From Fistulifera solaris (taxonomy: Eukaryota > Bacillariophyta > Bacillariophyceae > Naviculales > Stauroneidaceae): a DNA stretch of 64,000 nucleotides. A program made the translations under genes and the position numbers. Positions 55,511 to 64,000 of this stretch are shown here, piece after piece. Position 1 is the stretch's first letter. Each line of letters opens with the position of its first letter. Below the pieces are notes generated by a model. The model saw nothing but the letters and a program-made list of their open reading frames with translations. It was not told the origin of the DNA and made no database searches. The stretch spans positions 991,501-1,055,500 of the forward strand of contig AP026132.1 of assembly GCA_030295235.1 (NCBI GenBank), in the 5' to 3' direction.

Positions 55511-56086
55511 TCAAAGTTGAATCTCATCGCCATGTTTGTCGACGAGATCACTGAACCACTTTGTGGCGTCCTCTGCATCGGTAGCTAAGATCAAACTCGC
55601 AAGCGACTCCCCTGAGGAATTCAGTAACCTGACGATTCGAAGGACTTTGTTGGGCGATGTTTTTACTGTGAGGACCATCTTTGAAACGTGCGACAAGCGC
55701 ACGTGAAATTCAAACGACTTATCCTCGGAAGCCAATGTCATCAAGTTCGCGCCTGTACTCGGTTGTTGCGATATTTTTAGGACAGGGCCTAACTCGTGCG
55801 TGGTTTCTAAAATAGCACCACTACCCACGACGACTACACGAAATGGGTATTTCGAAACATGAAGTTCTGTTAGCAGATCATATACTTTTTGTTCCGGGGA
55901 AGTGAGCTCTCCCATGCGCGGTGATGAATGATCCGAGCTCGTGGCACCGCCGAAAAGGGTGAAAGGAGTAGGGAGGACCTGTTTTGAGTCCAGTGGAGGG
56001 ACAAATGCGTCTGAAATTGGAGTTATCCATGTCCACGCAAGAACAAGAAGGTATAGGCCTTTCCGAAGTGAACAAACATATGTCAT
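55511..56086 (-). CDS. Plastid-targeted protein, possibly haem-utilisation (HutX/HugZ-like) domain
   Basis: 191 residues, intact frame. ATG at 56086 gives a signal peptide (ending TPISDA) followed by FVPPLDS, a clear bipartite plastid presequence. The mature part begins with helix PEQKVYDLLTELHVSKYPF, then strands RVVVVGSGAILET, LMTLASEDKSFEFHVRLSHV, KMVLTVKT and RIVRLLNSSGESLASLIL, and a final helix ATKWFSDLVDKHGDEIQL. The strand order and the LRIVRLLNxxGE...A..WF..LV block recall the C-terminal part of haem-utilisation/HutX-like domains. The match is by pattern and uncertain. It converges with the previous gene. Confidence 0.55.
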   Translation of the reverse strand: MTYVCSLRKGLYLLVLAWTWITPISDAFVPPLDSKQVLPTPFTLFGGATSSDHSSPRMGELTSPEQKVYDLLTELHVSKYPFRVVVVGSGAILETTHELGPVLKISQQPSTGANLMTLASEDKSFEFHVRLSHVSKMVLTVKTSPNKVLRIVRLLNSSGESLASLILATDAEDATKWFSDLVDKHGDEIQL

Positions 56087-57691
56087 GTTGGGGCTACTTC
56101 AAGGTGAAATCAGAGCCAACGTAAGTCGCAGCTGGTAATCGGATTTATCTTTACGAAGGATAAGCTGGAATATGATCTTTTATTTGAGAAAATGAAGCAT
56201 GGGAGTATGGACGGCGACAAAGTTCAGCACTACAACGAACGATGAGATGCGAAGCGCGAGAAATCCCTTCATCAAAATCAAATCCAAATAAATCCTACAG
56301 TACCTGGTCGAGCAGTTTTGAAACGCGAAGACGTCACGACGTCGAAACAGGGTGTCAGGCTACTTATCTGCCTAGACCTACAGTCCAAACCACAGTAACC
56401 TAGAAGCGTGACGTGTAAGCAAGGCTGCACGTGCGCGCATTGCACGTTGAAAAATGTCACTTAGAAACTCAGAGGATATCTTTAAAGATACCTAGAGAAG
56501 TTCACGAACTTATCAATCGATACTCGACTATCACCTAAGGGTCCAACAATAATTGGTCATGCGTATTTACGTGGCGTATAGTACTGTATACAGGATAGTT
56601 CTCACAGAATGATTTTTCAGGGGCAAGATTGGACGACGAGCGCGAAAGCGCGGGCCATCCTTCCGAAAGTCATTCACCGGGACTTTCTGGGCACACAAAA
56701 TGGGCCTGGTACAAGGTGCTGTAGAATTGAACGGCAGATCGACGTTGGAAGGAACGAAATTCTCTCAATCAAAAGCAGTATCACCGAGAATGTACCGCAG
56801 AGGTGGAAGCCGTCACCAAACATCGATCTGCGAAGACAAGAATCCATCTCCATCTCATCACAATTTCACAACTTGGTAAAAACGCAGCCACAAAAGCTCT
56901 GTAAGCACAAAACAAACTTACTGGTAAGTCAGAAGCACCACTTATGATCGTCTTGAAAATGTCGAGGCATTGAACATCATTGGTTCAGCTGTCTCGCGCT
57001 GTGTTGGTCGTTTTTGTGTCGAAAGGCACCAGAACGGGTATTTTTCAATAAAACCGGCTTTTTTTAGCCAGAGGCGAAGTCAGCCACCGCGAATTCTATT
57101 GTTCCTATGACAATAAGTATCGTCAGAGTACTCTTATTTTGTTTTCGGACTCGTCGCGATCTGATTTTCAACATTTTCGTTGCACCGGGAGTGCTGTCGT
57201 GATCGGCTTTTTCAAAAAAAAATCTCGACATTTTGCCCATGCCCGGCGGTGTTAAAACTTCAGGTGGACCGCTGTAGAGCGTCGTAGCCAGATGCGGGGG
57301 CAAAATCTCATTTCTTGTCGCCGTAGGCTCCAGTACTGAAGCTACGGAAATGGGAAATCTGATTTGCTTTGGCCTCTTCCTACTTCCTGAGGCAGAGTTC
57401 GGGATTTCGCAGGATGATGTCCGCGAACTTCATCAATCGTCAAATATCAGTGTGATCTGGTGTGCGGTGCCCGTCGTTCGATGAAAACTTCAGCTTGGAT
57501 GTTCCGAAACCTCGCTCCATGAGTACTTTTTATTCCTATACAACAACTGTTCTCACGTTTACGGTCAACTCGTGTTTCGTGTCCGTGATTCACAAAGATC
57601 CTGATCCCGAACCATAAATCTTAAATGCATGTTTCTCACAGTGTTTGTTTTCCTTTTGCAATTTATACGACAGGTAACTAAAAACAATAAT
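56087..57691. other. 1.6-kb gene-poor region
   Basis: No convincing gene. A plus-strand open frame of 112 codons (56609-56947) has no start context, composition or motif to support it. No repeat from the other arrays and no tRNA-like element was seen. The last 150 bases must contain the promoter of the acidic protein. Confidence 0.5.
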
Positions 57692-58162
57692 ATGTCGGAC
57701 TTTGAGGACTACAGCGACGAGCCCGAGGACACGGAATTCTTTGGTGATGCTGTCGACGCCGGCGATGATGACGAGGAAGACGACGATGATGACGACGACG
57801 AAGAAGAAGCTGAAATTGAACTCGGCGATGACGACACTGAAGACGATGATGAAGGTGATGCCGGTGAAGACTACGAAGATGAAGAAGCCGATGGCGATGA
57901 TGACAATGTCGAGGAAGGGGGTGATGACGATGAGGAGGAAGATGACGACGACGATGATGATGAGGGAGTAGGAACGCATACACTGGTTCAGCAAGAACTA
58001 GAACCTGATGATCCGGAAGATTATGAAGAAGAAGATGCCGGTGACGATGATGACGAGGATGAAGAGGAAGTTGGCGAAGACGACGAAGAAGAAGAAGCCG
58101 GAGATGATGACGACGAGGAGGAAGGCGATGCACCATCGTCAAAACGACCACGGATAGATTAG
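57692..58162 (+). CDS. Highly acidic nuclear protein, prothymosin-like
   Basis: 156 residues, of which the large majority are Asp or Glu. ATG at 57692 (MSDFEDYSDEPED). The short C-terminus SSKRPRID resembles a nuclear localisation signal, as in prothymosin alpha-type histone chaperones. One less acidic patch (GVGTHTLVQQELEPDDPEDY) breaks the runs. The function is inferred only from composition; acidic chromatin or ribosome-associated chaperones look the same. The frame is intact, although codon-level repeats (GAT/GAC/GAA) make this a low-complexity tract. The ORF extends upstream to a hydrophobic leader (MFLTVFVF...), which I consider non-coding or a different start. Confidence 0.7.
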   Translation: MSDFEDYSDEPEDTEFFGDAVDAGDDDEEDDDDDDDEEEAEIELGDDDTEDDDEGDAGEDYEDEEADGDDDNVEEGGDDDEEEDDDDDDDEGVGTHTLVQQELEPDDPEDYEEEDAGDDDDEDEEEVGEDDEEEEAGDDDDEEEGDAPSSKRPRID

Positions 58163-58281
58163 AACACTAGTGTACCTAACTCGTACTGTGTAAAGTATTT
58201 TACGGAACCTCATTCATCTTTCATTTTCTCTAGGTTTCATTTAGGTTTCGCTTTTTTCACTTGTTTGTAATAGCTGAGATC
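58163..58281. other. Convergent gap
   Basis: 119 bases between the acidic protein and the Patched-like gene ends, likely 3' untranslated sequence of both; T-rich, nothing else visible. Confidence 0.4.
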
Positions 58282-61200
58282 TTAAGTTCCTAGTGTATTT
58301 GAGAAACGATAACTGCTTGACAGCTTGTGCAATCTAGAATAAGATTTATTGTTAACTAGAACCTTCGGAGGAGGGGGTGGCTCTGTCGTACCAAGTTGGT
58401 CTGCTCCGTCGCCAACGTCCGAAGCAGAAGATGACTGAGCTTTGCTATCCGCGTTGCCCTGAAATAATTGCCCAAGCTTATCGATCAAATAAGTGGGCCG
58501 TGATGGTCCGCATACATCAGCAACCACTATGAAAACAACGAAGGAAGCCACCGTCGCCTGAACGATTGTGAAGAACAGAACGACGGCGAATTTCACGAAG
58601 AAGGTGATAGTTGTAAAGAGCATGATAGCAGCGGCGGCAAGCGTTGTGAAAGCAGCCGCTAGAATAGATGGACCCATCACAATCAACGAAGACTTTGTGC
58701 GAGCGTGACGACTGGCTTCACCAGGTAAGGCTGAGTAAGCATGAGTGAAGTGAATCACAAAATCGCAAGAGATGCCGATTAAGATGGAGACACAAATCGA
58801 TTCGATGCTGTATGAGAACAACAAGGATCCAGTAAGGAGACGTTAGAAATATGCACAGAAGGCGTTCAGTAAAACTTACAATCCCAACGTCCACCCTAAA
58901 GCCACCATTGCAGCGACAACAGACGTAAGAACATATGTGATCGCTATTCCCGAAAAGAAAGTGAGCACAAAACTATGCGAAGAGAAGAGAATTACTGCTG
59001 CTCCGACGGCCACTGCCGTAGCCGCAGATATGTAAGCTGAGCTAATCATGCTCGCGTTTGTATCAAAATACCAATAATCCTCGGAAGTGAAGTACATGCC
59101 ACCTATACCAGGAGGTGCGTTCTTCCTTTCATTCTGAAACCATTTTTCAATCAAATTCCACTCGTTCTTGGTAATGTCGAACTTTGTGTCAAATCGAATA
59201 CGGCCATTGAAGCGTGCGTACATGATTGTCAACTTGCCGTCACGCGTTAGCACAAATGTTTCGCTGTATTCTTGACTCCAATTATGTATACAGGCATGGA
59301 AATTTTTCTCATTCATCGGTAGGCCATCGGCATTTGCACAGTGATCCAAGTAGATTGGATCGGTCTCGTTCACTGGCAACGCAGACTGATTTCGAAGCCA
59401 GCTGTCAAACCGATCAATTGGACAGTCTTCATCTTCAGAATCAGCAAATTCTTGGGAGAACAGTCTTCCGCAGAAATCCCGCAAGTAAAGTTGAGTTTCT
59501 GGCTGCGACGGTTCAAAGGAGTCGTCTATGACCAGCTGAGTAAAAGAGGTGGGGTCATTATGATTGCCCGTGTCGGCTGGTACAAGGCCCCACACAACGA
59601 AAGTCGAACTGCCAGAGGACCTTAACAAGCTTTCAAAAGAATCTTCTCCCGCCAGCTCGCACTCTTTTCAAATTCGTTAGACGCGCGAAGTAAACGAACA
59701 TCGCCACTTTCAGGGGGCTGAACTTTCATGGCATAAATAATGCATACCACGAAAGTCGCTCCGACAGCTGCAAGCATGAAGTACCGAGTCGAATGAATAG
59801 CCTCATAATATTTGCTTAAGATTCCGTGAATCAAGCTGGGGTGCTCGTCAGTATCATTAATTTTCTCCGGCGGCGGTCGGAAGCAGTTGCAACAAAAGCG
59901 GTCAAAGCATCCTGACTTGTACCTTGATCTGTCATAGATACACAATGCAGGAAAGACCAGCAAGACGCAAAGCATGTATGTCAATGAGATCAGTAACCCA
60001 CAGAAAACAGCAAAGCATAAAATTGGGGCTACGGGACAAACTGCCGTTCCAAAGAAAGCGATCGCCGTTGTCAAGCTCGTCAGAAACATGGCCAGCGCTG
60101 CATCCGGAAAAGCGCGAGCCGCCACCTCGCTCGTCTCAGCGTCAGGACCGAGCTGTATCCGAGCGTTCTTCCATTTGTCAACTGCCACAAAAACATCGTC
60201 GCAGCCCAAAGCAAAGACAACGAAGATGCCGATAAAGTTAAGGAACGGAAAGAACGTAAGACCACCAATAAATGTGTAAACGAAGTACGCCAACGGAAAG
60301 CTGATAATGATTTGCAAGAAGCCAATCAACGTCAAGAAAAGGGATTGTGTGTGAACGAACATTGCAATAGTAGTGATCACAGCACTTCCTGTTGCCAAAG
60401 CCATGTCTTTTGAAAGGGCGCTGTCGACTTCCAGCTCAACGAAGTGTTCCTCTCGGGTGTCGAAAGCTCCCTCGATACGCTGCGTGCCCCTGTCAAAGTT
60501 TGCCTCCTTTTCGTAAAGTTCCTCAATGCTGTCTCGATAGGTAGCGAAAATAGAAGACGTGTATCTGAGGGGCGACGCCGAGCCGTAATCAACGTCCACC
60601 AGAGTTACAGAGAAACGTTCAGGACACGGTTCTGGAAGATCCGCCCCGTCCGTTAAAGGATCAAAGTCCGCCATTGCCTCGTCTACGCATGTAAATAATG
60701 ACTCTTGTAAGCTGGGATTCTGCTCGTTGTAGGTCACCCAATCCGCGGCCAGTTTCACGCAATCCGAGTACAACCCATCGGGTATCGTGAGACGAACATA
60801 AAATACAAGTGAAAAGGGAGGAAGACACCCATTCTCTCCACAGCCGAAACAAAGACCGTTCTCTTCCAAATACTTTTGTGTCTTTTCTTCACTCAGACAG
60901 AAATCCAAAAAGGTGTCATGGTTCAACAAGACGTTCGGCTCGGAAACATCGTTCACTTTCCAGATCGGCCAAAGATGATCCCCAAAGATCATATCTCTTC
61001 CGTACCACAACAAGTCGCAGTTGGAAATGACACTCGTGTTGCTGACGGACTGTAGCTTTCGCTGAAACGCCGCCATGTTGATAGGCAAATGCCGGTCCAA
61101 TCGGTCTTGTTTCTGCAGAGCATAGTCTTCATCCTCCAACACTGCCTCCAATCTACGACGTTCCCCGCCAGTTTCCCATCCCGGTTGAACATTGTTAATT

Positions 61201-61655
61201 AATTCATCCCAAAATTCTCCGTCTTCATCTCGAGACAACCGAAGTCTGTCATAGTATGTCAAGATAAACTGACTGTGACGATTCGCAATGACCGTTCCTC
61301 TCGATGTCCATCCCGCGTTGTTGACGGTCACGGTGAAATCTCCGACGATCATGGCGATTGCTGACAGACCCAAGCTAATGAGCAAAGACGCCCAAAGGTA
61401 CAGACAAGGACGATTCGCCACACGAGCGGCCTGCCGTTCCCAAATCGAGTAATCATCTGGATCCTTTCGAGCCAAATAACTTTTCTTTTTCGAACTTCCT
61501 TCTTCCTTGCTATCAATGCCATAGTGCGGGCCTTCTTCTTCTATCGGTGCTCCGTGAATGCTTTCCATGCTGTCGACACCGACCAAATCGCCGCTGTAAT
61601 TGGTAGGAATGGTCTCCAGTTGCCCGAAATCGGCATTTTTGCTGATGCGGACCAT
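58282..61655 (-). CDS. Patched/NPC1-like RND transporter with sterol-sensing domain, copy 1
   Basis: About 1,100 residues. ATG at 61655. An acidic cytoplasmic N-terminus precedes TM1 (LYLWASLLISLGLSAIAMIV), then a large lumenal loop. A sterol-sensing type helix bundle follows, with FVVFALGCDDVFVAVD, the GxxxDD proton-relay motif. A second lumenal loop comes next (FVVWGLVPADTGNHNDP) and a second helix bundle with LIGISCDFVIHFTHAYS. A 72-nt GTAAG...CAG intron (58808-58879) joins GWTLG to FIESICVSIL. One missing T in ATTCTTTTGAAAG near 59630 separates WREKIL from ESLLRSSGSS. With it the total is an exact 1,101 codons. It is more like Patched/Dispatched than true NPC1. The substrate is unknown. 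Confidence 0.88.
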
Positions 61656-62571
61656 TTTTCAAGTTACACACAAGAGACAACGGAAACAGCGATCTGTGAA
61701 CCTTTTCCTGTAAAAGAAGAAGCCGTTTTTCAATGACTGATTTCTTGATTTTCTTTCCAACAATAAGCGATGGCCATGTGCCTGTTGTGTTTGTTGTGTT
61801 TGTTGGAGCGAAAGACGCAAGAAGGCCCAGTGAAACAAGAAGTACGAATGAAACCTCGTATTGTACTTTGCGTGCGTCTGGTGAGAAAAATTTAGCATGA
61901 GTTTACTAACTTCCAAACATTACTATGGCGTATGAAGTATTACAAGTCTACTTTTTATTCCAGTCCAGATTTAGTTAGGCAAGAAATTAGGCGAACGACC
62001 GTAGCACGAGGTCGAAAACTTGGGTGAAACCTCGCACCTCGCGCTCAACGGCTAACGGCAAGGATCAAACACGCACGACCACGACTGGTTGGACCAGGTT
62101 GCATTTTATGCGAATTCAATCGAACCGACACCACGCATTCTAGTGACATGTCGCACCATGACCGACAGAGTCGACCAGGATGCGATGATCACGATGATGA
62201 ATGATTGCGGTCATTGACAACCTCATTTTTTTGCTTTCCATTGCTTCTTGGGTCTTTATGAGTTTTGCTCGTCCTTCCTAATAACTTCACTTGTCAGCTT
62301 ATTATCATAAATTTTCGTCAGGAGGAACGAAGCCCATGCCAGTTTTAGCCGACACCAAACGGAACCATTTTGACATAGGCAACAACATGCTTTCGGCCCA
62401 ATGATCATTCGGAAGATTATTCGGCACTCATTCTGTTTGCTTGTTTTGTCAGAAGCTGTTGACTAAAGGCCGCTCCTTTCTATAATTCCACAACAACCCC
62501 ATGAAGTATCGCAATCTTTGTTATAAATTATCTACAAGCGCAAATCGGCAAAAATGCGGTGCAATACACGA
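61656..62571. other. Spacer between the two Patched-like genes
   Basis: About 916 bases, containing the promoter and leader of copy 1. Only short open frames, no recognised element. Confidence 0.5.
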
Positions 62572-64000
62572 TTAGTTTGATTCGTCAACGATCGAAAGAC
62601 GAGAAGACTCCTCGTCAACTGACTTCGATGCTTCTTCTGCCCCCTTCACCATAGACCACAATGCCTGGACAAAAGATGCCGGCTTGGACGGACCAAAAAC
62701 GTCGGCAATCACCAGAAAGACGAGAAAGCTTGCCACTGTAGTCTGAATAATGGTCGAGAGCAGAATGGTCGCAAACTTCACAAAGAAAATGAGTGAAGTG
62801 AAAAGCATAATAACTGCCGCAGCAACGGTAGTGAAGGCTGCAGCTAGAATAGAAGGCCCCATCTCGACCACGGCCGTCTTCGTCCGAGTGCTTCGGTCAA
62901 CGTCACCAGGCAACAAGGCATACGCGTGCGTAAAGTGAATCACAAAGTCACAGGAGATTCCGATCAAAATCGAAAAGCATATAGCTTCAAGGCTACATGA
63001 TCATTACGTTACGAAAAGACACGTGAGAAAACATTGGATACAAACGCCGAACATGCAAAGAGATCTACTTACAACCCCATGGTCCAGCCGAGCGCCACCA
63101 AACCAGCAGTGACCGAAAGGAGAACGTACGAAATCGCGATGGTGGAGAATAGTGTGAGCATGAAGCTGAGGGATGTGATAAAAATCACAAAAGCAGCGAT
63201 TGCAATTGCAATGCCCGCGCCCACATAAGCTGTGTTGATCATGCTGGCGCTTGTGTCATACCACCAGTAGTCATCTGACGTGAAGTACATCTGGTTGACA
63301 CCTGGCGGGGCGACATGGCTGCGCTCATTTTCGAACCAATCTTCGATCAAATGCCACTCGCTTTTCAATTTGCTAAAGGGCTATCATATCGGACCCGGCC
63401 CCGAAAACGAAGGAACATGATCGCAACTTGACCATCAAGCGACAAGACCCAATCTTTCTTATATTCTTGGCTCCAGTTCGTCATGCAGGCATCAAAATCT
63501 TCTGGAGGAACAGGTACGGCTGTCGCATTATTGCAGTAGTCCATGTACACTTGATCTTTTTGGTCCGCATCAACTTGAGATTGAAGCCAGTAGTCGAATT
63601 GCTTCATGACGCAAGTCTCGTTTTTTATCGCCTCGGCAAAGTCCATCTGAAAAACTCTCTCACAAAAGTCGAGCAAGTACAGCTGGTTTGCTGTTTGAGA
63701 CGGCTGGAACGAGCTGTCAAGAACCAACTGTGTGAACGATGATGGGTCACTATGTTTTCCCGTATCAGCTGGTTTAACACCCCACATAACAAACACAGAT
63801 GTGCCCGTCTCTTTCTGGAGCTCCTCGATTAAAAGATTTTGTCTCCAATGGTTACTTTTTTCAAACTCATTTTTCGGACGCAGCATCCGGACGTCACTGC
63901 TCGTAGGAATCTCCATGCGTGAGGCAAAGAAAGTGCACAAGGCGAACACGCCTAGTATCACAAAGAGCAATCCATAGCGATAGAAATGAATCAATTCATA
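62572..64000 (-). CDS. Patched/NPC1-like RND transporter, copy 2, partial (truncated by window edge)
   Basis: The C-terminal part of a paralogue of the 58282-61655 gene, in the same orientation; the N-terminal half lies beyond 64000. It retains TM7-like sequence (YGLLFVILGVFALCTFFA), VFVMWGVKPADTGKHSDP, the second lumenal loop and LIGISCDFVIHFTHAYALL. An 80-nt GTAAG...GTAG intron (62993-63072) sits at exactly the same place as in copy 1 (GWTMG|FLEAI), so the two are recent enough duplicates to keep intron position. One missing C in AGCCCTTT near 63375 separates RVRYDS from FSKLKSEWHL. Ends with SRLSIVDESN. Confidence 0.88.

Noticed and set aside
56609-56947. A 112-codon plus-strand open frame in the gene-poor region
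   Set aside because: No homology-like motif, unusual composition and no start context; likely chance.
57590-58151. Antisense open frames opposite the acidic protein
   Set aside because: Their His/Arg- or Val/Ile-rich composition is the mirror of GAT/GAA codon runs on the other strand.

Overview
This window is nuclear DNA from a diatom, most likely a pennate of the Phaeodactylum type. The evidence is: (i) several genes encode bipartite plastid presequences, a signal peptide ending at a small residue followed by Phe (the ASAFAP-type junction); (ii) introns are few and short, 66-81 nt with one of 137 nt; (iii) genes are closely packed on both strands, several convergent pairs being only about 40-130 bp apart; (iv) the content is typically diatom (Mbb1/HCF107-like and CCB factors with plastid presequences, single-pass Pro/Ser-rich membrane proteins, LRR membrane proteins). 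The species assignment is inference.

Layout. 0-5.8 kb: diacylglycerol kinase (-), DDX47/Rrp3 helicase (+), a plastid membrane protein (-). 5.98-8.38 kb: tandem array of 214/227-bp units. 8.5-14.2 kb: a catalytic-domain-less lipoyl (PDH E2-like) protein, a possible CENP-M-like protein, a WW-domain protein, the mitochondrial tRNA 2-thiouridylase MTU1. 14.3-16.0 kb: repeat cluster (236-bp array, one diverged monomer of the 48.5-kb array, 34-bp repeats). 16.1-25.7 kb: a carrier-domain protein with plastid and possibly thylakoid targeting, two single-pass membrane proteins flanking a CCB2/CCB4-type factor, and a NOPCHAP1-like snoRNP chaperone. 25.7-33 kb: eIF2B delta, a two-domain truncated haemoglobin, SIN3. 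33-48.1 kb: a secreted protein, a SET methyltransferase, QCR6/UQCRH with a start-codon-only first exon, a coiled-coil protein, an Mbb1/HCF107-like plastid RNA factor, an LRR membrane protein and an ER-type membrane protein. 48.5-50.85 kb: 218-bp array carrying a hAT-type MITE. 50.9-64 kb: M3 oligopeptidase, two plastid proteins, an acidic nuclear protein and two tandem Patched/NPC1-like transporters, the second cut by the window edge.

A caveat governs the whole annotation. Fifteen of 28 genes need one or more single-base frame corrections, about 21 in all, often in A, T, G or C runs. The breaks are close to balanced (about 11 extra, 10 missing bases). In every case the correction restores a continuous family-consistent protein whose total length is a whole number of codons. 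I read them as sequence or assembly indels rather than pseudogenes. Gene spans below are whole-gene spans; introns and frame breaks are stated in each entry.

The genes do not form one pathway. A recurring theme is organelle biogenesis: Mbb1/HCF107-like, CCB, M3 peptidase and at least three unknown presequence-bearing proteins for the plastid; MTU1, QCR6 and the lipoyl protein for the mitochondrion. The most unusual material is a dispersed repeat family present at 14.3, 15.3 and 48.5 kb in opposite orientations. No tRNA, rRNA, CRISPR array or intact autonomous transposon was seen.
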